From Nageia nagi (lineage: Eukaryota; Pinophyta), in NCBI GenBank assembly GCA_050084985.1, contig JBITNC010000001.1, forward strand, positions 208,258,001 through 208,322,000: a stretch of 64,000 nucleotides of DNA. The letters are read 5' to 3'. This document shows positions 47,740 to 59,799 of this stretch, in pieces. Below the pieces are notes generated by a model. That model saw only the letters and a program-made list of their open reading frames with translations. It made no database searches and was not told the DNA's origin. Both the position numbers and the translations under genes were made by a program. The first letter of the stretch is position 1, and each line of letters begins with the position of its first letter.

Positions 47740-48100
47740 TGTTAGAATGTATAATGCATTATTGTAAATATATGTATTAAATATTCTATGTAAATTAATT
47801 AATACTTAAGGGTATTATTTGATACCTCAAATATTTTAGTGAATATAATAATGTAACTTATCCTACACTCCAAGTTATGAGCATGTCCCTTGGGTCAAAG
47901 ATGTGCATGTTATGCTTAGGTCATTCAAAGAGAGATTTTGGCCTATAAATAAAAGGTTCCTTATTTGTAATGACATACCAATTGTGAAGTAAGGATATGC
48001 TATAAGATAAAAGTGTAGAAGTTGAGGTTAGAATAATTGTAAGAGAGTTGTATTTGTAAGAGAAGTAAAGATCTAGTTAGTGGATGTACTACTAGTTGGA
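47740..48100 (+). mobile_element. Copia-like LTR (right)
   Basis: Starts TGTTAGAATGTATAATGC after a polypurine tract; from 47850 it matches 41048-41300. It contains ctataaataaaaggttcc at ~47943, a probable TATA region. No copia pol was found nearby. Confidence 0.65.
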
Positions 48101-48228
48101 GGAACCACTGTACATCTTGTGTTGTGAGATTACTTTGTGTATTTGTTGGATGTAATTGTGAGCTTTCATGTGATCTTGGTAGTTTAGTAATTATATTGTT
48201 AATGTTAGTTCCTTCACAAGATACAATG

Positions 48229-48560
48229 GAATCTTCAAAGCTAACCAAATCTTTAGAAGAGAAAGAAGAATTTAAAATCAAAAGTATTGAAGAGAATATG
48301 AAAAATGGCTGAATAGAAGCTCTAGAGTAAGAATTGGATGCTTTGAAAGCTTCTCTAAATAGTAAAGAGGTGGAATTTAAAACATTGGAAGATGAAAAGA
48401 AGAAGTTTCAAGATGAATTAAAAAATTTGCAAGATTCTTGTACAAAGAAAGATGCATAATTGAAGGAAATAAATTCTTTTTTTGCAAAGATGAAGATAAA
48501 ATTTTGTAATGCAACCACTTATTCTCATAAATCAGAAGCCTAAATTTCAAACCTAATTTT
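48229..48560 (+). pseudogene. Coiled-coil protein fragment
   Basis: From ATG 48209-48229 region: ESSKLTKSLEEKEEFKIKSI then ELDALKASLNSKEVEFKTLE, DEKKKFQDELKNLQDSCTKK, INSFFAKMK, with in-frame stops at probable Gln positions. Strong heptad pattern. It follows the Copia-like LTR by ~130 bp; it could be a gag N-region or a captured fragment. Function unknown. Confidence 0.45.
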
Positions 48561-48777
48561 TTTTATTTAGTTTAACACTCTAATGATCTAGGAATGATCC
48601 AAGTGATCCCACATGAGTTTTATAATGCTGCTAGCTAGTTCAGCACTCACATGGCAAGATTGGTCAAGAACCTGGGATAACCAACCTTAATAAAAAATTT
48701 TGATGTTCACTCCTCAACACTCACCCTATTGAGAAGATGCCTCAAAAATAACCTCACTATTCCTATTCCACATCCCA

Positions 48778-51640
48778 TGTGTAATAGGCTTTTTGGTCAT
48801 AGTGTAGTGGTTTTCTACTTGGGACCCATACCATCTAAGAGATCACACTTCATCTAAGTAAACATCATTAGCTGATGATAACTATCCATGTCATAGGATT
48901 AGATAACTTGTCCTAAGCAAGCTTTCATATGAGTGGGTAGCATCATCTATGAAACAATTGTCATACCCCTATTTGCTAACTGCAAGTGGTATGACTCCTA
49001 GTTACCCTCACTCGATAATAGTAGTTTTTTCAATTACTATCTCCACCTGATTCACCTGTTTGAGGATATGAGTCACTAGCCTACCCATAACTATTGGCTA
49101 GGCCCACCATGTAGTCTGGTATCTTTGTGCCCATAATTTGGGAATCCATGGATATTAAATAATATCCTTAAATGGTTATTTAGTCTAATTTATTATTAAA
49201 TGTGTTGAAAATAAGAACCACCCATGACCTAATATATTTGAATAATGATCTCATATAGGATGAGGATATAATACACCATGGCTAATAAGTTCTAACCTAG
49301 GTTTATCTTTCTTCATCTTTTCCCATGAGGTGTACATTGGAAGTCTTGGTTATAGGCTTATTTAGGAATTCACATAATTTTATTTATCCCATACAAATTA
49401 TATCGCATATATGGGTCTATTTTTTAAAAATCCTCATTCATACGTAAAGTAGCAAGTCATGAGGTAAGGTCTAGCCACTATTGCTACAAAATTCATGCAA
49501 TTTTAAGGGGTCCTCATGTAAAGAATATTCCTTTTGTTTGTTATTTAATGGTATAGGTTTACTTGACGAAGGTTCTCCACTATTTTCCTTGGCATTATTG
49601 CATCCATTATTGATTCCATCTCAAAAGTTTCATTGGATTAAATAATTCTTTTCAAGATTCTTCATGGTCTTTTGCCGAAATATGGTAGAATCTAAGCCTA
49701 AGTTGGATTTTATTCCTTTAACTATAATTTATGCCTTATTATTTAAAAACTTCAAAAATTTCTCAAAGGATCCCAAATGATCCCATTTAATCCCATTGGG
49801 TCCCATTTGTCCCATTTTGATCCCAAAGATCCCTAAAGTTTTCCAAATGATCCCAAATTATCTTTTGGAACCCTAACTCAAATTTAAGATTATTTCTAAG
49901 TCATTGGGATAGTTTTGTGTTTATTAGGTTTAAAGACCTAAATGATCTACTTCATATATTTCATTAGTTTTATCAACTCTTAACAATTTATGATACCTAT
50001 TAACCACTTTCAAATATTAACTTCAATTCCTATTCATGTAATCATTACTAGTCATAGCATTAAATAATCATAATATTATTCTCAATAAAAAGGAGACTAC
50101 AAAAATAAAACCAATACATTAAAGTACAAACTCATCTATGTTTCATTTATAAAGGCATAAATATAAAACAATCCTCATTGATCATTTCTATGTTAATACA
50201 AGAATAATTACAAGAAGGTTAAATACACCTAGTAAAATTCATTTGTCAACATCTAAGTTAATGATAAAGTTTTCATAAATTTATTACAAATAATGACAAA
50301 GAATCATAACTTGTAATGTAATACAATGAAGTAAATCATATCATATCATATCAATGACTTAATAATCCATCTTTGTATCATCATGGAGCACTTTCATAGA
50401 TCAATGAGCATCGAACAACTCCATAGTCCTTTGGTGAATGGGTTGAGTACTAGAAAGAGGAGGATCGAGACACTCTTGACCATTTGTGAATTCCATTCCA
50501 TATTTTCTCTTTCTACTTTATAAGCCTTAGGAGGATTTTAGATCCTTTTTGGATTACCTCCTTTCCTTGATCAATTATTTCATTATACAAAGGTTTAATC
50601 AACAATTTCAATCCATTTTCCATATACACTATCCCATACTATTCATTACCTCTTCTTTTAAACAATCTAATTCTTTCTCTACACATTAAATCCTATTGAT
50701 AATAATATTACACATTTAATTTCACCACTAATAATATTTACATTTACTATTTATCATGAATTCTTAAACATCCAAGTCTTATCAATAAAATTTTTCATAG
50801 TCCATTAAATATAAAATCGAATGAAACAAAGGTATGACACGAGAATAAGGGATACACGATAGAATTGTCCATTTAGTTTCACTCTATTCTCTTGCGAGGC
50901 ATATATAGGTGGGCTAATCTTTTTTTTATTTGTAGCCTTGGATCAAAAAGTGCACATAAAGGAATCATTGGAAAATAACTAGATTAATGGACAAGTGCCT
51001 AATAAATTCGCAGGATAACATGAATCCAGTTAATGCCAAAGTCTGTTTACAAGCCCGAATGAGATTTAGTTGTTTTATAGCAAACATTTAAATCCATGGG
51101 CAGTTTGAGTGCCTAATCAATCTCTGCAACCATTGTCAGCATTCTATCAATACATCGTGGGGATTTGAGGATGGAAAGAATAATCATCAGAGGGTAACAT
51201 TCTATTTATCTTTGTTAGTATTATTCAGTGTATGCAGATGCAAAAACTTTTGAAGAAGCAAGAGTAATGGCTTCCTATTAGGGTCGAGAGTTCTCTACCA
51301 AACTTAGGAGTCTTTGTTAGCGTTCTCTAGGCATGTGCTTGTGACGAAGGCAAGAAAATCCATCAATGAGTAGTCTCAACGTGGTTTTTCATCCATAGAG
51401 AGATCGTAGGTATTCTAGATTCAAGAATTTACTCAACAACATTTTTGCATTACAAGCACTATAATGGTCCCAAGATATGCACAAGACGGTTCTCAAAAAG
51501 GGCACTCTGAAATCTTTTACCAAAGCACTGTTCTACGGTGGAGACTCAAGAAATCGGTATGCGCCATCGATGAAAATAGATTGGGAATCCATCTAAAGCA
51601 GATTGGGATTATATTCGAGTTGAAATTGCGAGCTATGTAG
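48778..51640 (-). repeat. 3' LTR of element F
   Basis: Direct repeat of 61163-64000, offset ~12.39 kb. The high-coordinate end cannot be fixed because the other copy is cut by the window edge; similarity is still strong at the last comparable bases. It includes a run of gatccca words at ~49765-49865. Confidence 0.85.
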
Positions 51641-51649
51641 TAAGCGGAG

Positions 51650-53925
51650 GATCAAATCCAACACCCATCTCTCTTTTAGCATGGTTATCATGAGAATGGA
51701 GGAAATAGCGCTCCTCTGTATATGGTTCTACCATATAAAAGAGTAAAAAAGGACAAACTCTGGAAATAGTTTGACCAGAATACATTTCCACACACAACAT
51801 ATGTTAACGTAAAGAAGTAATAAATATGAGTAACAAATGTATCACGTGGGTTTCTAAAGAAATTCAAAGGATAATCAAAAGAGTTTGAACTATTCGTGAG
51901 CCATGGTGATATTAAATTTCTCAGGCTTGATTTTCACACTCATTAGTTTATAAGAGAAAGAATAACTATTCTACCCTTTCTTAAAATAAGTAAAAACTAT
52001 TCAATAAAAAAAATAGACAAGAGCTAGAAGAGCACCTTGTTTTAAGGAGAAGAGAGGGCTTTACTCCATAGAATTCAAAGGAGAAAAAATAGCTTAATTA
52101 CTTAGTGATTGACTTATTTTCTTAGTGATAGAAATTATTTAATTAGTCCTATCAAAATATCATAAAATACATTTTTACTCAAAACTTTCTACCCCTAGAT
52201 TTTAAATAATGCAAAAATAATAAAAGAAAATTCCACTCCTTTACTTTTAAAAGAAAGGGCATGGTACCAACCTTCACATGCAACTTGTTAAACTGCTGTC
52301 TCTTCAAATGATACAAAATCTCTAAAAATAATTAATTATATGAAACTTTATCAAATATTACTTTAACTAGGTATTTTAGAAATGCAAAAGAATGCACCCT
52401 GACTTTCATGCACCTTAAAATGATTATAACTTTTGATCCGATCATCGGATCATCTTGAAATTTTAAGAAAAGCTAAATCCATCATTTAGTGCCCCAAACT
52501 TAACTTTTAGTGTTAGTTTTTAGGATTTTCCAATAAGTAAACTTTAATATTTTTTATTATAGAATTTGTTTAGGAGGATAAATTAGGTTACACCTTAGTC
52601 CATGTTAACTTAGATTGTATGTCAAATTTGGGTAGAATCCGAGTAACTTTCTATTTTTAGAAACTATCTCTCTTTCTATCTTTAAAAACTTGCTAGTTTT
52701 AGTAATGTTCTGGTTTTTAGATTGTTCATTATTTTTAAGAAAAAATCTCCTTTCTTTATTAACTATTATAATAGACTTGAAAAAGGGCATTATGAATTTA
52801 GGAATGTGGAGAAGATCGTTTACAATTTTTCTTTTGTGTTAACATATTTATGTGATTAGAGCCCATTATATTGGTCTCTTGCAGCTGAATTCATATCAGA
52901 CATGGAGAGGAAAGAGAGACTTCTATTCACTTAACTCTACACCCAAGCTTGAGAATAATAAGAATGAAATAATAAGAGAGAGGTAGGTAGGTGTTTCTCT
53001 TAATGTTCTACTCCTTTATTTATAGCCAAGGAGATTCAAGTGTATCCAAATAAACATATTCTCATACCTTTAATAAATTTTAGGGTAGGTTTGCTTAAAG
53101 TTGTTGATGATTGAAATGGTATTAAATACCTTGAAATTTTTTTATTAACTGACAAATTGGTGTCAACTATTTTCCATACCTAACACAAAGAAACAAAACT
53201 AAGTAGAGTTATTACTCTATTATTTTTATAAACATTAAATGTCTTGTAACACTATAAGGTGACTTTAGTTTTTTTCTAATAGTCTTTTTACTATTAGGCT
53301 CATGTGGCAATACTATGGGCACTCATTTTTAATTTTTTATCCCATTTAAATTTATTTTTATAACCTTATGTACATTTTCAAATTTAAATAAGGTATATTC
53401 CTTTTTTCCCTCTATCTTCAAATTCAAAATTCAAAACACAACAAGGGAAATACACCTTTACCTACAATGGTCACCTCATCCTACATGGTAAGATTATTAT
53501 TCCACACATATTTGCAAACATATTTTTATCAAGAAATCGATAATTATTCTACATGAAAGTACATGATTTATGATGGTCATAGGATGTGTCAGCGATTCAA
53601 AACCAATCATTTCCTCCTTCTTACTCTTCCATTCTCATCATCAATTCACCTTTGGTCCTTAGGGTTTTTGGATCGCTTTTCCATCACAAGGTAACCTGTG
53701 ACCTGTGTCAAAACATCTCAAAGTTAGCATCAAATTATCACAAATGATACATATTTTCTTATCAAATTCATTATCACCATAACATTATTCAAACATGATC
53801 CATCCAAATCCTTGATAGTACTTGAAATCAAACAGTGTCTTGAGGTGGGTCGTGACATACACCCCCTTTAAAAGGAATATAGTCCCTTATGTTGTTACAT
53901 ACAAACACAAACTTTTATAAATGTT
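51650..53925 (-). other. Element F, LTR remainder and 3' non-coding region
   Basis: Between the end of comparable LTR and the chromodomain-like tail. It holds some short open frames (for example 52790-52605, minus) of no recognised kind. The LTR's true start must be somewhere in the first part. Confidence 0.45.
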
Positions 53926-53929
53926 TCAC

Positions 53930-54345
53930 ATACTTAGTTAAGCAAAAAATATGGAAATTATCTTCTCATAATGGTTCTATCTTCCCATGTGGAAGATGAT
54001 TTAAAATATTTGTCCCACTGGACTAGACATTCATTAATTTACCTATTTCTTAGCTTCCTAATCTTAAAAGCTAAGATCCTTATAGAGAATACTTCAATTG
54101 CATGATTTTTTAGCATCTACAATTTAGAGAAATTTAAAACATGAGATGCATTAGAAACATACTTTTGTAACAAAGAGACATGAAAGATATCATGCATTTT
54201 GGATAAACTTGGTGGAAAGACAAGTTTATAGTATACTAGACTCTTCTTTCCACAATTTCAAAAGGACCAACAAACTGAGGATCCAATTTAATCTACTTTA
54301 TGGCACTTTCATAGGTCGTGTTGGGAGTTTTTTCTTTCCTACCCT
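53930..54345 (-). pseudogene. Integrase C-terminus and chromodomain-like tail of element F
   Basis: Minus strand: KLDPQFVGPFEIVERRV (~54285-54235), the GPFxIxxRVG motif of the integrase C-terminal domain, then MISFMSLCYKS, aligning with the usual HDVFHVSxLxKY in a shifted frame. After that ILAFKIRKLRNREIN, LVQWDKYFKSSSTWED and MRRQFPYF (~54090-53940) appear across frames. The last block follows the chromodomain pattern (KxRxLRxKxVxxxxVxWxxxxxxxxTWExExxMRxxYPxLF), which targets chromovirus insertion. Confidence 0.65.
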
Positions 54346-55426
54346 TGCAAATTGGTAAATGGTACCACAAGGCCTAATGAAAAGACTCCAACACCTAAAT
54401 GGTAGGGTGTTACCCCTACCTATTATGAGGACTATTTACCTTAAAAGTTAGGAAGTGAAGGATGTAGGAGTTCACTTAGGTGACTTAGTGGACATATTTA
54501 AAGCTATTTCCAACTCAAATGAAATTTGTTACTCAAAGACTCAAAGGGTCTCTAATCCTAGTAAGGTTGTTTCTCAAAGAAAATAGAAAATAAACAGAGT
54601 TTGTTGTGAAAGTTACATAAGAAATAGAAAAATAAAAAAAAGGTTTATGAAGAGATGGTGATATATGAATGGGGATTTAGGGAAATGTTCTCATTAACTA
54701 GTGTGAATTTCAAAGAAAGGATTCACACAAGTTTGATCTAGGTTCCATTCATTCCTGATCTGACTTGTGAGCCAACAACATGAATACCTAAATGAGAGGA
54801 GCTTGAAGTTGAAGCGATGGAAAGGTAAGATAGGATGGGGTAAGACTCAAACATGGAATGAAGTTCTTAGGTTAAATGACATATTCAAATTCTCTCAAAA
54901 GACACTAATCCAATATTCAAACTATAGAATGTTACAACTACACAATGTTTCAAAAGATCTACAAGCATTCTTTTTTACACCTTATAGAAGATTTACAAAA
55001 TGATCCAAACACTTAAGATAGTATGGAGAAATAACATATAATGACATCCATAGTCTCAAATAAGAACATGCTCACTTCAATTACTTGAGATGTATATTAC
55101 AGTTGCGAAAAAAGAAAACTTGCAAGTTTGAAAAAATAGTGTAAGTAGCTCAATTTTGCATAAAATATCTCATTATTACAAATGAGCCCACATGGGTTAT
55201 ATATAGTTTTTGAGCAAATCAAAGTGTTTCCCTAACCTTAATTATAATTTTAAAAAAAATCAAATATGATCCAATAGAAATATGCCACATGGCATTACAA
55301 GATGTCTTCCAAATTTGTGGGAGCAAATCCTCATTCATCACAAATTTGAGAATTTATTAACAAATACATAAAGCCTCCAAAAATAACTTATGAAATATAA
55401 TAAATGTAAGATAACAAATAATGTGA

Positions 55427-55690
55427 CTAGACAGTTGGTGGGTCCAACACCTCTACATGCCCTTCAAAGTCATTGTCCAAGAATTTGGCCGTGAGTCCCA
55501 ATCCATGTAGCATATCTAATAGCTTTAGCCCATTATTCACCATGCTACACTCTACCTTGTCAATGAGACTCATCATATCCTTCTCCCACCTAGATAACCT
55601 CAAGATGTGTGCCATCCTAGAACCTCCTATAAAGCTACCTGTGTCTAAATGTTTGGGTTTTAATGCTCAACCTAGCTTGGTGCATAGAAA
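55427..55690 (-). CDS. Short unidentified open stretch inside the insertion
   Basis: Minus strand, open without stop for ~75 codons from about 55650 to 55427, ATG at 55615. It includes MAHILRLSRWEKDMMSLIDK, ECSMVNNGLKLLDMLHGLGL and AKFLDNDFEGHVEVLDPP. In a region where other coding relics carry a stop every 20-30 codons this is clean. No family recognised; a chance frame is possible. Confidence 0.3.
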
Positions 55691-56635
55691 AAAAGATAAA
55701 AAGTGACTTTTTGAACCATGCACCAACCATGAGGGTGTGTATGCTTCCAATGTTGAGTCTCTTACCTTCATGCTCATTTTCCTTGATCACCTAACTCACC
55801 TAATAACATGATTTTTCCTAATTTTGGGTCTTCTAGTAGGTTGGACTTATCAATTTTGATATTTTATTTCAACCTTGGCAACCTATGGGCTTGGCACATG
55901 CTTTCAAAAGTTAAGTTTGTGACTTTTTGAGGTATGTACCATCCTTTCCTATCCATCCAACCTAGTCACATGGTTTAAAAAGATAAAATTTTATCTTTTT
56001 GAAGCATGCACCAGCCTCCAGTTGGTCTATTTTCTAGAATTTGATCTTTAAGTGCTCATACCTTTGCCAAATTTTTACCTTTCTCAAATATTGGAGGCTT
56101 CTTGGGCTTGGTGCATATGTTAAAAAGTTAAGAATTTATCTTTTAAGACCATGCACCAACCCTCTTAGGTATGCTTGAGTTGGTCTTGAGTTTCCTGGGT
56201 TCGAGACTTGTCAAATTTTCCACTTTACTCGAACTAGAAACCTTTCTAGGCTTGGTACTAGGTTTAAAAAGATAAGATTTTATTTGTTTAAAGTATGCAC
56301 CAACCTCTTGGTGATTCATGGTCATTTTTTGACCTTTGAACTTGCTCATATTACCCTCCTATCCAAGTCACATGGTTCAAAAAGATAAGATTTTATCTTT
56401 TCAAACCATGCACTAGCCTTTTAGTGCCTTTGCCTTGGGTTTTTAATCCTCACTTTGGCTTCATTCCACTCTCTATGTTTGGCACATGCCCAGGAAAGAT
56501 AAATTTTGTCTCCTAGAGGCATGCATTGGGCTTGTAAGTGCCTAGATTCCATTCTTAAGCCTTCCCTCCTATTTGGATGACCTCCAGGCCTAGTTGCATT
56601 GTTTAAGAAGATAATCTTTTATCTTTTGATTAAGC
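55677..56635. repeat. Array of eight imperfect palindromes
   Basis: Palindromes of ~45-55 bp at 55677-55728, 55891-55941, 55965-56012, 56107-56160, 56251-56304, 56366-56413, 56478-56529 and 56591-56635. Each reads like TTGGTGCATGGTTTAAAAAG + ATAAGATTTTATC + TTTTTGAACCATGCACCAA. The third contains an exact 24-bp palindrome at 55977-56000. Spacing between centres is mostly 110-145 bp. Spacer sequences are much less alike than the palindromes. Confidence 0.85.
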
Positions 56636-56895
56636 TCTTACTCTTCCTAGACTCTCTAGTTCACTTAAGATTGATTTTTACCCTTCTTAGAATTAGCCAT
56701 TTTTTAGAGATTTTGAAATTCCTATCTTGACATGACTAACCATAGATGAAGGAAGAGGCTTGAACTATAAGAATTTGTCCATGAATCTAGGTCTTTGAGA
56801 TGTAACTTGGGTGGGATTGATGATGACAAAATAAAGAATATACATGATACATTAAGGGTCCCTAAAATTGTAGGATTTTGGAAAATATTATGTTT

Positions 56896-57931
56896 AAGTC
56901 ACAACAAGTTAGACTTGTAAAAAGACCTTATCACCTATAATAAATTCTTGAGGAGTTCTTAAGATCAATAGAACTCTTTTATCGATCAATAATTTCCTTC
57001 AACTTTTATCAAATGGATTTTAGCTACTACATTTGCTTTAACATTTCTAGTTGGATCATCACCTGATCCTCTCAATTATCTCAAGTTAAAGGAGTTGTGC
57101 ATCTCTTTCTTTACAATGCTTCAAAATGAGCCATTCCTAAAGATGAATGATAGCCATTATTATATGTGAACTCAACCAAATAAATATAATCTTTCCATTT
57201 GGTCTTTTGTTCCTTGCAATACATTCTGAGCATGTCCTTGAGGAATCTATTCACATGTTCTACCTATCCATTTATTTCAGAATGATAAGCTAAGCTCATA
57301 TTTAAATTTGTACCTGATGCTTTATGTAATGATTTCTAAATTACAAAAGTGAATTTAGAATCCCTATATGATATTATCACTTTAGGAAATCCATGCAATT
57401 TGAAGATTTCATATGCAAACTTATTGGATACTATAGGGGTATCATCTATGGTGTTACTAGGTATAAAATATGCAACTTTGGTTAACTTATCAATCACAAC
57501 TAATATGGAGTCATGATGGAATCTGGTCTTTAGCAAATAAACTATTAAATCCATCAAAATCACTACCACTTTTATGTTGAAATATCATGGGGATACAAAT
57601 ATCCTCCTGGATCTTGATGTTTTGCTTTCACTTTCTAATATTCCAAGCATTTTTTCATAAACTCTATTATGTCCTTCTTCATTCCATTTGAGTAGAATTT
57701 TTATTTCAAGTCTTCTCTCATCTTTGTTCCTATTGTATGTGTTGCATATGAAGGATGATGGGTTTCTTGTAGGATTAAATTTCTTAAATCTCCTTTTTTA
57801 AGGATGACTAATCTATCTCTAAAATACAAAATTTCATATTTTTTAGTAAAGTTAAAAGATGAAGGATTACCTTTATTTATCATTTCCCTAATGATTTTAT
57901 AGCACAAATCCTCTTGTTGTAATATTCTCAC
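56896..57931 (-). pseudogene. Integrase N-terminal and core relic of element F
   Basis: Minus strand. Frame 57931-57701 ends with the zinc-binding region (HHPSYATHTIGTKMREDLK; usual HxxxxxxHxGxxKm). Core frame 57569-57336: MDLIVYLLKTRFHHDSILVV, with the first Asp kept; IDKLTKVAYFIPSNT; KVIISYRDSKFTFVI, where the usual SDRD is SYRD, so the second catalytic Asp is Tyr. Then LAYHSEINGQVEHVNRFLKD (Glu kept), LVEFTYNNGYHSSLGMAHFE, and GDKVFLQV near 56900 before the insertion. One of three catalytic residues is lost. Confidence 0.78.
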
Positions 57932-57948
57932 TTGACCAAATAATCGAA

Positions 57949-58556
57949 CTAGCTTCTTGTAATGGCATTTATATGTCTTCTTTGATGTAATGCATCTACC
58001 ACTTTATTTTCTTTACCCTTAATATACTCAATACCAAAATCATATTCTATAAGGACTTCCATCCATCCCCTTTGCCTAGCATATAAGTCAGGTTGAGTGA
58101 ACAAGTAATTTAAGCTCTCATGATCTATTTCCAATTTGAAAGATTTTCTTAGCAAGTAATGCCTCCATATCTTAAGTGTGTGTACTAAACTTCCAACTCA
58201 AGATCATGTATAGCATAATTCAACTCATTTAGCTTTAACTTTATAGATTCATATGATATGAGATTTCCATTTTGTGATAGTACACCATCCAAACCCTCTA
58301 ATGATGCATATGTACACACTACAAAGTCACCATGTGGGTCAAGGATAGTGAGAACTAGTATAGAGGTAAATTTTTCCTTTAGAGTTGCAAATGCTTTTTC
58401 ATACTTCTCAATCCACTTAAACATTTTATTTTTCTTCTGTATACTAGTGATAGGATATGCTATGTTTAAAAAATCCTTAACAAATATTCTATAATATCTA
58501 GCTAATCCCATGAAACTTCTTACCTCAGTCACATTTGTTGGTGCAAGCAAACTCAT
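57949..58556 (-). pseudogene. RNase H and tether relic of element F
   Basis: Minus strand frame 58556-58185: VTEVRSFMGLARYYRIFVKD, IAYPITSIQKKNKMFKWIEK, FVVCTYASLEGLDGVLSQNG (usual DAS...GLGxVLxQ, first Asp here Tyr), YAIHDLELEV. Frame 58155-57949: LEIDHESLNYLFTQPDLYAR, RGWMEVLIEYDFGIEYIKGK, NKVVDALHQR (usual NxVADALSR). Typical gypsy RNase H. Confidence 0.8.
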
Positions 58557-58599
58557 TATTGCTTCTAAATTTTTAGGGTCAACAAAAATTTTTTCAATA

Positions 58600-59440
58600 G
58601 AAAGAATGTGACCTAAATATTGAATGTGAAAAACATAGAAATTACACTTAAATGATTTACTATATAGTTAATGTTTTCTAAAAACCTCTAAGGCTAATCT
58701 TAAATTATGGTTATGCTCCTCCTCATTTCTTGGGAATATAAGGATATCATCTAAAAAGACTAGCACAAATTTGTCTAAGTATTCTTGGTAAACATTGTTC
58801 ATCAAATTCAAGAATGCTATGGGAGCATTCATTAATCCAAATGGTAAGATCACAAACTCATAAAGTCCATACTGAGTCTTGAATTCTATCTTATAGGTAT
58901 CTGATTCTTCTATCCTCAACTTGTGATAACTTGATCTTAAGTCTATCTTGGAAAATATAGCAGTATCTTTGAGTTGGTCGAACAAGTCATCAATCCTAGG
59001 TAGAGGATACCTATTCTAGATGGTGACCTTGTTCAACATCCTATAGTTAACACATAGCCTTTGAGTTCCATCCTTATTTTAACAAACAATAGAGGAGCTC
59101 ATCAGGGTGATACACAGATCTTGTAACTATGCTTTTAACTCTTGCATCTTGATAGTGTTCATTCTATAGGGGGTTCTAGAGATAGGTTTAGCTCTTGGAA
59201 CTAGATCTATTAAGAAGTTAAATTCTCATTTTGGGGTTAGACCTAGTAATTCTTTAGAAAACACATCCTTATATTCTCTCAAAATAGGATAATTTTTTAA
59301 CATTTCTACCTCTTTATCCTCTTCTTCCACTTCTTTAACCTTAATTGCAATGATCATTTCCCTTTCTCTAATACTTCTTCTCATTTATATGGCTATGATC
59401 AAGTAAGGTTCAAATGGTCCTTGATCACTAAACATCCTAT
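58600..59440 (-). pseudogene. Reverse transcriptase relic of element F
   Basis: Minus strand. Upstream parts near 59240-59000 are broken. Clean frame 58985-58668: [40 protein letters not shown], and [12 protein letters not shown] with an intact catalytic Asp pair, then [18 protein letters not shown]. The [20 protein letters not shown] ... YLDxFVxVFxDDIL pattern is that of chromoviruses. Confidence 0.82.
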
Positions 59441-59480
59441 ATCAATTTTGGGATATATTGGTGAATTCCATCCATCTCTC

Positions 59481-59780
59481 TTAAAAATTGATCAAAGCCT
59501 TATGTACCATTAACCAATCCATTCCTAGGATAATATCATAGGAAGCTAAGGGAACCACATATAAGTCCCATAAAATAAACCCTTTGGGTAAATTGATCTC
59601 AACATTCCTAAAATATTGTTTGATAAAACACTTTTGACCAGATTCAAATTCTACTTGCCATCCATTTATCAAAAATTTTGGTGCCTTAATCATGTATTTA
59701 ACTAAATAATTTAAAATGAAACTATTTGTTGCACCATAATCTATCAAAAAATTAAAATATTTGCCAAAATGTTTACCCAA
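59481..59780 (-). pseudogene. Aspartic protease relic of element F
   Basis: Minus strand, 99 codons open. FLIDYGATNSFI is the active site (usual LIDSGATHSFI; Ser now Tyr, Asp kept). The C-terminal ASYDIILGMDWLMVHKA matches the YDVILGMDWLxxHxA motif of chromovirus proteases. The clean length suggests that decay here is lighter than in A-E. Confidence 0.8.
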
Positions 59781-59799
59781 GATTTGGAGAGATGTAGCT

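Larger units (their letters stand above)
54346..56895. mobile_element. Foreign ~2.5-kb insertion in element F integrase
   Basis: Integrase coding stops after GDKVFLQV (~56900) and resumes with KLDPQF at ~54285, whereas in intact relatives these are about 15-20 residues apart. The insert carries eight palindromes (55677-56635) and a minus-strand open stretch (55427-55690). No LTR, terminal repeats or transposase were recognised; its exact ends are unclear. 54400-55400 has only short frames. Confidence 0.6.
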
